Shown one piece after another: positions 1 through 10,676 of a DNA stretch of 64,000 nt; the first letter of the stretch is position 1; every line of letters starts with the position of its first letter. Origin of the DNA: Rhypophila decipiens. Lineage: Eukaryota; Ascomycota; Sordariomycetes; Sordariales; Naviculisporaceae. The position numbers and the translations under genes are program-made. The stretch lies in the NCBI GenBank assembly GCA_033297075.1, contig MU858187.1:1-64000 (forward strand), given 5' to 3'. The notes beneath the pieces are model-generated. The model saw only the letters and a program-made list of their open reading frames with translations, had not been told where the DNA came from and did no database searches.

Positions 1-25
1 AACCCTACCACTAGGCCATGGAACC
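1..25 (-). tRNA. Truncated tRNA 5' end (tRNA-Gln-like), cut by window edge
   Basis: On the minus strand the first 25 bases read as a tRNA 5' end: a seven-base acceptor strand GGTTCCA, T8, then a D arm that can pair as GCCT with GGGT around the loop AGTGGTA. The GGTTCCATGG start resembles fungal tRNA-Gln genes as I remember them. The anticodon and 3' half lie outside the window, so identity and intactness cannot be judged. It could also be a tRNA-derived end of a repeat, because a hairpin and AT-rich DNA follow at once. Confidence 0.4.
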
Positions 26-44
26 CTCCGCAAAAGGATGTCGA

Positions 45-71
45 ATTTCAAGTCGAACGCCGACTTGAAAT
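45..71. repeat. Perfect inverted repeat (11-bp arms, 5-base loop)
   Basis: ATTTCAAGTCG at 45-55 and its exact reverse complement at 61-71 flank the loop AACGC. The hairpin sits between the truncated tRNA-like sequence and the AT-rich block. It could be a Pol III-proximal structure or the terminus of a degraded mobile element; no open reading frame supports the latter. Confidence 0.75.
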
Positions 72-74
72 CAA

Positions 75-450
75 GGGTTATATACACATCGTGACTATAA
101 GTACTACTATTTTTCTTTAGTAGTCTTATAGTAAGGATAAAACTATTAATTAGAATATATAAACTCCTCTAGCTATTTATTATATAAGTAGGAATTAATA
201 AAGTTCTAAAATTCAAGATCTTTAGCCTTTTTAATAAACTAGTTAGACTAAACTTCCTAGTCCTTTAGCTTATTATAGATAACTTTAGTAGTATTAGATA
301 ATATTATAGTATTAAAGTAATATAATAGCTAGTAAACTAGGCTTAAAATAGTAATTTAATATATATAGTTATATTTTTTTAGTTACTCTATAGTATATAG
401 TAGTAGTCTAACTATTAATTGTTGAATATAATGGTAATAGTTAATTTAGT
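75..450. other. AT-rich, TA-dinucleotide-rich block (RIP-like relic)
   Basis: This stretch is almost entirely A and T with very many TpA steps and no long open frame, in sharp contrast to the GC-balanced genes that start near 1.3 kb. In Pezizomycotina such blocks are usually repeats mutated by repeat-induced point mutation. No transposon coding sequence can be read through it, so the element type is unknown. From about 450 to 1160 composition returns to normal. Only short, unconvincing frames (450-815 plus, 547-906 minus) are present there and no gene is called. Confidence 0.5.
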
Positions 451-1168
451 TGACTATAATTACTGTATTCAGTAATAGCCGAGCTGTACTAAGGCAGAGA
501 AAACTCTGCATATACGCTAGTCCAGATACGGAAGGTGGATTTACCCCTATTTGTAGCCTGTCACCGTTCTTCGACAGGACGCCCAACTTGAATACAGTGA
601 GGTACGGCCTGAAAACTCGCTCCAAGGCGTTGTTATACTTTGGAGTGCTCGCAAAACCATCTTACAGCGAAATATTAGTTGACGCAACAATAGATGCAAT
701 CCGCTGTAGAGTGTATCGACGTAGCTATCGCATCTTAAGTTCCAGAACGATGTCTCAAAAGACGGGCCATCGGGATCTTCCTTCTGAGATATTACTTGTG
801 CATCTCTTAGAATAAGTGGTATTTGCCTGTCCACAGTTACCGGTAACACATCTCGATACCTGGGAAAGGAACAAACTACGCAAGAACAATGAGGCTCCTT
901 GGGCAACCTAATCAGTCAGTTTGACAATGACTGCTGTGATTTTGCCTAGTCGTCATTATCATAGAGACCTGGTTTCTCTCGCGGAAATATTTGGAGCTCG
1001 TTTGTATTACAAATCAACGGGCTCCGTACATGTAATATGGTGTGCACGTCTTTGAATATGAGGAATTCATAAGTTGGCGGGGTTGCTTGCATCATGTTCA
1101 ACTATACTAATCAAGCCGATGTAAAGTCATGACGGGATGGATGGTCGCTGATTGATACATGATCGAGG

Positions 1169-1177
1169 TATATAAAG
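1169..1177 (+). promoter_or_regulatory. TATA box of the SDR gene
   Basis: TATATAAAG lies 160 bases before the ATG at 1329 and is followed by a CA- and CT-rich leader typical of fungal 5' UTRs. A clear TATA element suggests an inducible rather than constitutive promoter; that is inference. Confidence 0.55.
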
Positions 1178-1328
1178 AGGAGTGATATGAAGAACTTGGG
1201 GTTTTATCACAATCTTTCATTTTAGACCAGCTCTCCCACAGACCGAACAGCTTTCATCAAGCGCAAGTTCCAAGTCAACATCACACTAACAACCGTCATC
1301 TTCCAGTAAACAAATCCTTTCACACCAA

Positions 1329-2350
1329 ATGGCATCCAAATTCTACGCAGTCATCGCGGGTGTAGGCAGTGGAACAGGCCGCTCGGTAGCCCTCAAGTTC
1401 GCCAAGACGTACCCGGTGGCTCTCCTCGCCCGCAAGCCGGAAAGCTACAATGACATTGTGGCCGAGATCAACCAAGCCGGCGGTCGTGCCATTGGCATTA
1501 GCACCGATACATCAGACACCAAGTCGGTCGTCTCGGCCTTTGAAGCCATCAAGAAGGAATTCCCAGATGGAAAGTTGGCTGCCGCCATCTGTGAGCTCAC
1601 CTTCTCCTCCGTGGCCAGCATAGATACGTATGTACCAGGAAGGACTAATGGCTTTCGCATGATAGACAATGCCAGCGGAGGCTTCTCGAGGAAGCCCTTC
1701 CTCGAACACACAGTAGAGGAGCTACAACAGAGTTTGGCGGGTAGTCCGTACGTATTCCCGCCATTGTCGCGACCAGCTTGACGCTTAACAAGTCCAAACC
1801 CGACTAACCACGACCGTCTGAAAAAAAGAATCGGCCTCTTCAACTTTGCCCAATCCACCGTCCCACTTCTCCTCTCCTCAGTAGACGTCTCACCTCCCCC
1901 TCCTTATCCCCCAACCCTGATCATAACGGGAGCGACAGCCTCAGTCCGAGGATCCGCCCGCTTCGGCACCTTCGCGGCTGGTAAATTCGCCGTGCGGGCC
2001 CTAAGCCAGTCCCTAGCGCGCGAGTTCGGGCCCCAAGGCGTCCACGTCGCCCACGTCATCGTCGACGGCGTCATCGACATTCCCCGGACCAAGGAGTGGA
2101 GCGTTAATGACGGAAAGGACGACGGCAAGATTGATCCTGACGCGGTAAGTACCAAACATAACCATGCACTTACCTGTCTTATATAATCTGCGCTGTGCCC
2201 GCCAGACAGTCGAATTTTTCCCAAGTTGGGCTGTGGCTGATCAATCGTGATATACATCAGATCGCGGAAAACTACTGGTATCTCCACACACAGCACCGCT
2301 CAAGCTTCACACAAGAATTGGACATTAGGCCGTATGTCGAGAAGTTCTGA
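1329..2350 (+). CDS. Short-chain dehydrogenase/reductase-like protein, catalytic Tyr replaced by Phe
   Basis: Four exons (1329-1590, 1666-1747, 1829-2144, 2261-2350) give 249 residues. Introns have the donors GTGAGC, GTACGT and GTAAGT; the first two have clear CTAAT/CTAAC branch points. The N-terminus carries a glycine-rich nucleotide-binding loop (GVGSGTGRS, residues 11-19), followed by the Rossmann-like pattern of the SDR family. A GATAS segment stands where SDRs hold the catalytic Ser. The YxxxK active-site motif reads FAAGK, so the Tyr is Phe while the Lys is kept. The C-terminus (IDPDAIAENYWYLHTQ and following) matches a known SDR subgroup of fungi and bacteria. The substrate is unknown, and ordinary SDR oxidoreduction may be impaired or altered. 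The second intron's exact donor is the least certain junction. Confidence 0.85.
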
Positions 2351-2872
2351 GTTTCTTTTGCGGGTCAGACTGGCTCACTGCGGCTGTCTCTCTGCTGTCC
2401 AGCGACGTACCCAGCACAAAGTCGAGGGAAAAAGAGCACTAGACGGCATAGTATGTGAATTTTGGCTACCCGGGAGAAGCCTCGTGGACTAAAAGCTCGT
2501 AAACCCTTTTTTTTGTTTGATTATCTCAGCGTTATTCTCCCTGAACCTATTGGACTTGCCCCGATTGAGGGCCGATGTAGATTATCAAGAAAAAAAGAAT
2601 GTTCAAGTTACCATAATTTCGTCACCAGAATTTCCTTTGACCTTTCATTTCAGTAAAACCCTTGATGTAATGTGCAAATGTAGTTAATCTCCGAGGAGAC
2701 AACTATCGCCATATATAACAATATCATGACGACGCTTCGACCCCGTTCGCGAGGACATCGGGTCGTCTCTAAAGCGGCGGAAGCAAACTGCTCCGGGCCA
2801 ACCCGCCTGTCTCGGCTTGCTGCCTGGAACCGATTACGCCCGTGTGGATGATGCTTGGCATTAACCAACGCC

Positions 2873-3999
2873 TCAGGTATCAGGAGCCGGCTCGGGTTCC
2901 TTGCTATCGTTCGCACCGGGATTGATCGAAATCGGAACACCGTGGATCGCCGCGAGCCGCTCCTCTTCCTTCCTGATTTGCAGCGCCTCGGTCTCTTTGC
3001 GGAGCTTCTCCAAGTTCCAGGCGTCGTCGTCGTCACCCTCATCGTCATCCACCTCCGTCCTCCAGTTGCCGCTCTCGAAGAGGGCACGACCAGTCGCCTC
3101 CTTGGCCACCCGGGCTTGTTCCTCGGCCGCCTTCTTGTCAAGACGCTCTTTCTTCCACTTGGCGAATGTCTCGGGTGTCACTGGGGTAAGTGTGCCAGTG
3201 AGTTTGTGTCTCTCGGATTCTAAGAACTCCTCGAGCGTAAGGGTCTTGAGTGGCGATTTGTCCATCAGGGCCTTCTCAGCTGCTCTCTGTTCCTTCGTCT
3301 TGAGAACGAACCTAAAGGGGGTGTCAGTTTCTACAACCTTCTGATTATTTGACCGAGCCAAGTTTGAACTTACCCAGGGGGAAGAGCGTGCTTGTATTTG
3401 CATTGGTCACCTCCGTTGGGGCAGACCCAAAACCAGCCGTACTTGCCATCCTCGATTGCCTCGATAAAAAATTTGCAGACCTTGTCGGTCGTTGTCCGCT
3501 GGTTGCCCTTCTTCGAAGTAACGACGGACCGGAGCTTTTCCTCGTCCCAGTCGGCAGAAGTCTCCTGCTTCTTCGTTTCCTCCTCCTCTTTTCGGGAATC
3601 CTGGTACAGATTTCGCTTCTCCACCTTGCGTTCCATCTCCAGGTCGTGCGAGAACTTGCATTTCTTGCCCTTCTCGCAGTTGCCCTTCTTGAAGAATATG
3701 CAGAGCACCGTCTTGGGGTCGACGCCGAAAGGCACCTTTTGGATCTGGGCGGGCTTGTTGAGGAGGAGGTCGGCCTCGCGTTTGGCGTCCTCGGCGGCCT
3801 TCTTCTCCCTCTCTCGCTGCGCCTTTTCTGCTTCTTTTTTCTTTTGGTCCGGCGTTCCACCGGCCTTCATCGATGCAGCTATCCTGGCGATTTCTTTCTG
3901 GGCAGCGCCGCCTTTCTTATTTTTCATGCCAAAGGTTTTGTCTTCGGCCGTCTTCTTCGCCTTGGCAGCAGGCTGCTTGTCTGCTTTTTTGGGAGGCAT
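2873..3999 (-). CDS. TMA46: CCCH zinc-finger translation-associated protein Tma46 (DFRP1/ZC3H15 family)
   Basis: Two exons (3999-3374, 3311-2873) joined across a 62-bp intron give 354 residues, close to the yeast protein. The N-terminus is very Lys-rich (MPPKKADKQPAAKAKK). Two CCCH zinc fingers follow: one around residues 100-117 (CIFFKKGNCEKGKKCKFSH), and a second (CKFFIEAIEDGKYGWFWVCPNG to CKYKH) near the exon junction. The C-terminal half is the DFRP domain with an acidic DDDEGDDDDAW stretch. Family members bind and stabilise the developmentally regulated GTPase Rbg1/DRG1 and associate with ribosomes. The junction restores ALPPG-FVLKTK, the expected family sequence. It diverges from OST4. 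Several long plus-strand frames over this locus are shadows of its basic and acidic repeats. Confidence 0.9.
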
Positions 4000-4610
4000 G
4001 GTGGGCTAGATTTGTGAAAATCGTCGATTCTAAAACGGGCCGGTGCTTCTGATGTGTTTGGAGGTCGTAGTAAAAGTCCACTCGTCTACGTTCTGCCGTG
4101 TCTCCAGCTTTACGAATTTTGTCGCGGGCAGAGTTTACAGTCAAGCGGGGAGAGATCTTGAAGTCACTGAAGCGGTGCGTTGAAAGTTCCAAGGCGGGAC
4201 CTTCCATGGCGGTCCTCCCTCCCGCTCAGGGCTCTGGGCTTAGCCCCACCACCATTGAGAATGGCCACCAGGGGCTGCTAATCGCCACGTGACTGATACG
4301 AAGATCCCTGTAATGACGGATGCTTGTGCTTCCACCTGGTAACGGTACGTACCTGCGGCTGGCCTTTGCGCGGCTCAGAGGGAAAGCTGTCCAGTTCTCG
4401 ACATCACACGCACCAAGGTTCAACGGATTCAAGAGCAAATACTGTCTAATTGAACGGAGGCATAAAGGTACGTAATCCATTTTCAAGCCTTTGAGACACT
4501 GGCTAATAATCAGTAGGCTCATTACTTCCACAGAGAAGCAGCTACCTCCCAATCCACTCCATCAATACATCGACCCAGACCTATTCGACAGCTTCCCTCC
4601 CCGAGCCACC
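4000..4610. promoter_or_regulatory. Shared divergent promoter, Tma46 / OST4
   Basis: These 611 bp separate the two start codons and hold no gene. A likely 5' UTR intron of the OST4 transcript is visible: donor GTACGT at 4468, branch sequence CTAAT at 4503-4507 and acceptor CAG ending at 4513. Confidence 0.5.
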
Positions 4611-4775
4611 ATGATTTCCGACGACGAGCTCTACCGCCTGGCCGTTTTTCTGGGCTCTGCGGCGATGGTTCTGATTGTCGTGTACAACTTCTTCGAGGTT
4701 AATGCCCAAAGCAAAGGAAAGACTTCAGTAAAGGTCGGCCCGCAATCTACATCCGCCTCGGCCAAGTCAAAATAG
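4611..4775 (+). CDS. OST4: Oligosaccharyltransferase subunit Ost4 (mini-protein)
   Basis: A 54-residue protein starting MISDDELYRLAVFLGSAAM. The MISD start and a single membrane helix (about residues 9-27, ending LIVVYNF) are the hallmark of Ost4, the tiny ER-membrane subunit that holds Stt3 and Ost3/6 together in the complex performing N-glycosylation. Yeast Ost4 has 36 residues. The extra 20 or so here form a Ser/Lys-rich cytosolic or lumenal tail (SKGKTSVKVGPQSTSASAKSK). The ATG at 4611 lies in the good context GCCACCATGA. A larger in-frame ORF from 4491 exists, but its start has no family support. The gene is so short that automated callers often miss it. Confidence 0.85.
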   Translation: MISDDELYRLAVFLGSAAMVLIVVYNFFEVNAQSKGKTSVKVGPQSTSASAKSK

Positions 4776-5889
4776 GCGCCTGTTCGACCGCTGTACGATA
4801 GAAACGATATTTGGGGAAAATAAACTGCTGGTTTTGCCCATTTTGAGAGCACAACGTATCGGGCGCGAGCTGGGAACTTTAAATCAACATGAACAAGGAC
4901 GGGAATACGGACTTCACGTCTGAGGGTGAAGGGAAAGAAATGTTATCAGAAAGGGGAATGCATTGCATTTGGTCGCAATGTCCATCGGGATTGAGAGATC
5001 TGGTTGGCGATGATGGTTCATGACGCACCGGGGAATCCCCAGGAACAAGGCCCAACCGAACCAGCATTGTGTCATGATGGTGAGCGGACAACAGATCTCC
5101 TGGCCACTCTCGAACCTACGTGTACCGCCGTATTCTTCTCGGGGTCTGGGGGGACTCTACCCCGTAAAATGTTTATGCAAATGATACAATAATTCAGCTC
5201 TTCTGACCCGTAACTCTCCCAACTGATGGTGTTTGTTGCAAGTGCAGACCATGTCGCTGCAGCTCCTCGCAGCTGTCGCCAGATGGCACCACGCCGTTTG
5301 ATCGGGCCCGGGCGCTCTCCTGTCAGGGGCCAGGTGATGTCTAAAAGTGGGTCGGCTTTTGGGGTTTAGTGGGTCCTCGCGCCACTCATTGGCTCACGCT
5401 GGCTTTTTAGCTCACTCCCAAACTCTGACTCCCTTTCTCAGGCTACAGCGGCTCGGTCCAACAGACGCCTTCAAAATCTCGTGCTCTCCGACTCTCGCGA
5501 TTCCTTCCCTCTCACAACTTCATTCATCAACCAAATCACAACGGCTTCTCAAACATCATCGCCACCTTTTTATCCTCTACTTTTAGGCGCGCATCCAACT
5601 TCGTCAGCCTATTTCGTTTATTTTCCTGCCATTCGCAAGAACAACCAGTCCTTGCGTCATTCACCTACTGCCATTACTTGTCTGCGAACAACCAAATCAA
5701 ACGCGCGACAGCCTTTCTCATCACACCCCGCCAACGTCAAATTCACCCACTCTTAGAGTCGCCATTCAATCGACAATCATAAATCGCGTCGATTCACCGC
5801 CAAGTCAGCTGCAATAAACTCGCAGCTATCAGCGATCAACTACATTCTGCCACTCGCTTCTTTATCATTACCCAAACGCGACCGCTACA
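4776..5889. other. Intergenic region and long 5' leader of the Yra1 gene
   Basis: No coding sequence is seen. From about 5340 the DNA is CT-rich and AC-rich (repeated ACAACTTC, CATCACC-like runs), as in long fungal 5' UTRs. The Yra1 transcript probably starts around 5.4-5.5 kb. Confidence 0.4.
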
Positions 5890-7604
5890 ATGGCCGGAAA
5901 GCTTGACAAATCTCTCGATGAGATTCTCTCGACCCAGCGTCGTGCCAACCGCGGCCGTGCCAACCGCCGAGCCTCTGCTGGCAATCGCCCTGCTACGACT
6001 GCTCCGGCCGGTGGCATTCAAAAGAACAAGCCCGCCCGAAATTCCGCCAAGCCCACCCCCACAAAGGGCGCGGGTGTTGTAGGCGAGAGCAAGATTGTTG
6101 TTAGCAACCTGGTAAGTCGCAAACGCCACCTTTTCTCCCAGCTAAATGATAATGATGGCTAACACCAAACAGCCCAAGGACGTTTCCGAAGGCCAGATCA
6201 AGGTATGTTTTTACCGATGAGGCCATTCAGCCTTCGGTTTCCGTCGACATTCCTCTTCTATGGCGTATCCTATCCGACGTCGTCTCCTCCATGGGAACAC
6301 AAGGGCGGGTCCCTTTTCACCCATCAGTCTCGAGATGCTATCTCCTTCCTGTTGTCGACGCGAAATCGTCGTAGGAAGTCGAGACGATCCGTGTCCTTCT
6401 GGCATTCTTATCAAAGCGGCTGCCTGGCAAGCGCCCTTGATAGATCGCTTCAGGACTGTAAAAAGGATAATGGCATATGATCTCGCAGACAGACACCATT
6501 ACACGGTGCTCTTCTACCATCCTTCCCTCCTGGCTGGCAACCGGAGTGTTGGATTTTGATCTTGGCGAGCTTAGCAGTGAGGCAGCACAGTGCTCTTGTC
6601 CCTTATCGTGGATGGCTTGTACCCCGGGGGGATTCTTTCGCGCTTTCCGCACCACCTGCAGTGGCACTTGCAGTTTTCTTTTGCTGCACGGCACTAGCAG
6701 TTTGACGGATTCGAGTTGGACGATACCATGACCACGACTGCTTTGCAGAGACCCCTGGATCGATGGCAGGATTCATAAGCTTGCCCTCTCTGTTGCTCTG
6801 AGCGCCCTGCGCCGAGAGCAAAGGTGCACTTATTGTTGGGGCTCACCCGTTAGTCGCTGGTGATGCAAGCCACGGAATTACGCCCTCATTGCTCTGCTCG
6901 CTACTTTGGTTCGCGCTGTTCGGACGTCCTGAACGAAACGTTACCAGTACCTGGTCGATATTTAGTGGTCGGATATCCTCGGATGCGGAGAGATTGCGAA
7001 ACTCGTGCCACGCAAATGCTAATTACCTGGATGAATAGGAATACTTTCAACAAGCAGTCGGTAATGTGAAGAAGGCAGAGATTTCATATGGACCTGGTGG
7101 TGCCAGCCGTGGTATGGCCACGGTCATCTTCCACCATGCCGACGGAGCCACCAAGGCTTACAACACCCTCAATGGGCTGCTTATTGACAACCGTCCGGTC
7201 AAGGTATGTTCTTATAGTCTGCGAATCTTGATGAATGAGATGAATGAATGCTTACGCCACTCCAGGTTGAGGTTGTCGTCGCCTCAGCGGACCTGATTCC
7301 GCAACCCAAGTCTCTCGGTCAGCGCATCACAGCGCCCAAAGTTCAACCCAAGTCTGCGGCCAATGTCAAGCACACCGCCAATGGCACCGCCAAGGGTGGG
7401 CCTGCTGCCGGACGCGGTGGCAAGAAGGCTGGTCGTGGTCGTGGCGGACGTAACAGCCGCCCGGCCAAGAAGACGGCCGAGGAGCTCGACTCGGAAATGG
7501 CTGATTACTTCGATGCCGCCGGGAATGCCGACAACGCAGCGGTTACCGCTGCTCCTGCGGCCGCGACGAATGGTGATGCCCCGATGGAAGATGAGATTCT
7601 CTAG
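5890..7604 (+). CDS. YRA1: mRNA export adaptor Yra1/Aly (REF family RRM protein)
   Basis: Four exons (5890-6111, 6173-6202, 7039-7203, 7266-7604) give 251 residues. The N-terminal REF box (MAGKLDKSLDEIL) precedes an Arg-rich linker. A single RRM spans about residues 66-150, with RNP-like strands KIVVSNL and RGMATVIF. The C-terminal half has an Arg/Gly-rich segment (GRGGKKAGRGRGGRNSR) and ends with a second conserved acidic box (ELDSEMADYFDA ... MEDEIL). The protein couples TREX to the Mex67 export receptor and binds mRNA. Intron 2 is 836 bp, whereas the others are 61-62 bp. It splits the RRM between QIK and EYF, and the yeast YRA1 gene is famous for a long autoregulatory intron at what appears to be the same place. 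The 30-nt exon 2 is defined by two strong flanking sites. Confidence 0.92.
6203..7038 (+). promoter_or_regulatory. Unusually long intron 2 of YRA1 (candidate autoregulatory intron)
   Basis: Donor GTATGT at 6203, branch sequence GCTAAT near 7017-7022 and acceptor TAG ending at 7038. At 836 bp it is about ten times the typical intron here. Short frames inside it on both strands show no similarity I recognise and are probably chance. In budding yeast, splicing of the YRA1 intron is deliberately inefficient and limits Yra1 level; a similar role here is inference. Confidence 0.6.
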
Positions 7605-8679
7605 ATCATAACGGACAGAAATATCCGTCGGGACGGAAGGAATGTGGACTGTCTATGATGGCATCAAGATTAGCAGGTTCTGTGTAATGTTCTGTACATG
7701 TGGGGGGCTCTTTTTTATTCACTCTGGGGTAACGGTTCAATAGGGATTTTCAGCGGTTTGCTTTTTTTTGTTATACACTGTGCGAAGTGCCTTTCAATAT
7801 GGCACACAGATACACGATCACGTTAGTTTTTGGTTGCATCTCGAGGTGATGTGGGAATTGAACGCAACGTTGGTCTGCACCAAGCCATATATCCTTGACT
7901 GTGCGTTGTGACATGTTTGTAACATGTTTGTTGGAAGAGCCGGGCCAAGGCTTTCTCATCTTTCAAGATGAGAGCATCCAAGCAGTCCTGAAGGTAGGGG
8001 AACAGACGACATTCTAGAAAACCAATACAGCAACTTGGATTAAAGCGCTCCTAGCCGCCTCTCGTGTCTATAATGGGTATCTCCCTCCCCCCATGCTGGC
8101 GATGCAAAACAAATAGAAAATACAACCATCCTCAACGCCAGATGTATTATCCCTTGCTCTGCGTGAAAATGCCAAAAGTTTCCTGTCCTCCTTTTTGGCC
8201 TTGATTGTCCTCCCAGTGAGTCCCAGTCATTACATTGCCTCCCATTCGCTCCAGAAAGCAGAAACAATACATACCAAGTACAAATTCCAAATTTGTTGCC
8301 TAATGATACATCCCCCCTGGTTGCTATATTACAGTATGAGACAGATGAGTGTAAGGAAAACGAAAAAAAGGACAGTCGATGCCATGGGAAAGAATGGGAT
8401 CGATTAGTAAGGATGCATATGTAGATGGGCATGCGTGTTCTTGTTTTAGTCGTGATTGTTGATCGTGGTGCTGGTGCTCCATTTCGAAGATGGGCTTTCT
8501 GGCTTAAGAGTCTGGGAGCTACTCATACAACTGCCATAACCAGCACCGCTAAAGCCGTAATAGGTGTTGGTGGTGTTAGTCGAGGGTGAGGAGGGGGCAG
8601 AATCGCACTTGAGCTGATAAAAGATGGCCTCGAGATTTTGTCCTAGGAGACGACGGCGTTGACGGGCAAGGCGAGAACT
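7605..8679. other. Convergent 3' flanks of YRA1 and the Ssu1-type gene
   Basis: About 1.07 kb with AT-rich, T-run-containing 3' UTR sequence on both sides. No supported gene or RNA is seen. Confidence 0.4.
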
Positions 8680-10676
8680 CTATTCATCGTCCTTGGGCCA
8701 CAACCTGTTGTTTTGTTTTGTGAATTAGCGGGAGTACAGACATGGGAAATTATGGGAAGGCAGGAGACCAACAGCTGTCTAGTCCAGAGACACCTTAACA
8801 TCATGGTAAAAACGAGCATCCAGACCAGAATGATACAGCACGCGAGAACACAGCCAAAGATCTTGAGACCAAGACTGCCGAACGCCGACCCAAGCTGCAC
8901 GGTTGCCGTCGCCAGTGCGGTGTTGGGGAAGACGAACGAGAACCAGGTCATCTGGAACGGTATCTTTGCATTGTTATCCGGCCGGAGATATTTCCAGAGA
9001 GAGCCCACCGAGACCAGGAAGAACCAAATGCTCAACCCCCAGAGCCAGAGTCCGGCCATGTAGGCAAACAGCCTTAGGATACTGACCGCGTGCTGGGCGC
9101 CCATGAAGTCCTCTGGGAATATTTCGTTCGCATGGAAACCTAGGTGAACTATTGGAAGAGAAAATGTTAGTCAACCTCTGTACTCTGCAACTGAGGCAAA
9201 GAACCTTGCATTCGTCAGAGTAATGTACACCATTCCACGGTAGATAGTGCGCATACGGTACTTCTCGTATATGTCTTCACAAGACCAGATACACGCCTAT
9301 AGAGAAGTTAATATGGCCTAGACCAACATCTGAAGGGCATATAAAACTGTTGCGAGGACCCTTATTGTACTGTCGTTACACTATTTACCGTGAAATGGTG
9401 TATCCATCGGAGAAAGAGACAGCCGCACGTACTTATACCAGCAGCTGTGAATCCGCTGGGACCTATGGAAATAAAAACACCAGGTCGTTGGGCATCGCGG
9501 GGGAGCTTCTGCGTCATGAGTCTATAGAGGAAGGCAGCACAGATCATGAACCCGATTAAGAAGCCGGTTCCCTGAACGGTGATAGCGGTCAAGGCGATAG
9601 CTATGGTATTGATCGAACTGACTTGGTCCAGCTTGATGGCCCCCGAGATGAGGTTCGCTCCAAACGGAGCAGTTAGGAGAAGGGGGTAAGCCGGGAACAC
9701 CCAAACCGGTGTCATGATGTGGATTGGAAACACCCTATAGGTAGAGTGACATGAAGTTAGCATCCGGGACTGATGTGGGCAATGCTGCATGGAACTTACT
9801 GTGTTGACCACAATGTCAAGTACATACCGGCACTGAAAAAGACGCTCAGTCCGACATATATCCAGAACATGGCTTCCATGACTTGGAGAAGCCACGGGCC
9901 TGCCTGAGGAAGGCCATACTGGCAAATGGTGATTAAAATGGTGGCAATCGAGACCATAAATGCCGGGATGAAGAGAGACTCCACTTGGTCAAAGAAGGAG
10001 TTTAGAAAACTTCCAGGGTTCCAGTGAAAACGAAGTGTGATAAAAATGCAGTTCATCACAAAGAGGACCAGGTTGAGCATGAAGAACGCCAGGCCAAGCC
10101 CGTCCAGCCAGTCAGGTGAAAATGGTACTATGCAATGTTAGACGAGAGTGAGACTCTGGGGCCGTATGGGTTTGGTAGGTCATACTGGAATATAGCACAT
10201 TTGCAATACCTCCGGTGGCCTGGGTTGTGATAATATTAGTTAGTGGCAATTCATGTTGGCTTGCAGATGTGTAACTGAATGGCATGGCTCACCATATTCA
10301 TGGTAAACCAAGTCCATTGGTAACAGCCAATACGGTCACGGATGCCGACTTTGATGAGGTTCCTCATATCCCTGGTCTCGGACAACATGCCATTGAGACT
10401 ACATGGCTCTGAGCGGGCTGAGGGTGCCGGTGGCGGGCGAGGAGCACCGGAGCTTTTTGGATTGTGATCCCGCGACGAGGCCCACAAGGCAGAGGCAGCA
10501 GCAGGAGACCCAGATCCATTGTGTGTGGGGAGAGGGGAGAAATGGTCATCTTCAGGAGATTCGTAGCCAGATATAGGAGAGGTTAAAGATCTTGAAATCC
10601 GGGGCTGGGCTCGGCCCGGTGTCCGGCCCTCCGAGGGTAGCGTCACACGGGAGGCGGTATCCCGGCCTCGTTCCAT
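8680..10676 (-). CDS. TDT-family transporter, Ssu1-type sulfite efflux pump
   Basis: Six exons (10676-10293, 10219-10186, 10127-9800, 9734-9433, 9148-8773, 8704-8680) give 482 residues. After a Ser/Pro-rich cytosolic N-terminus of about 105 residues comes the family start GIRDRIGCYQWTWFTMNMATG. Hydrophobic helices follow, including the conserved FISIGPSGFTAAGI and MAGLWLWGLSIWFFLVS segments typical of fungal Ssu1/Mae1 proteins of the SLAC1 fold. Such pumps export sulfite or carry C4-dicarboxylates at the plasma membrane; the GPSGFTAAG motif favours the Ssu1 branch. Intron 4 (9149-9432) is 284 bp, unusually long, and restores AGI-IHLGF exactly. The last donor (CT|GTTGGT) is non-optimal, but the resulting LLWPKDDE end fits the family; the alternative donor four bases further on gives a different short tail. 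Confidence 0.85.

Noticed and set aside
547..906. 119-codon minus-strand ORF near the AT-rich block
   Set aside because: No recognisable domain, overlapped by a plus-strand frame of equal length; possible relic only.
3349..4017. Long plus-strand ORFs of 205-222 codons over the Tma46 gene
   Set aside because: Antisense shadows of Lys/Glu-rich coding sequence; the minus strand has family motifs.
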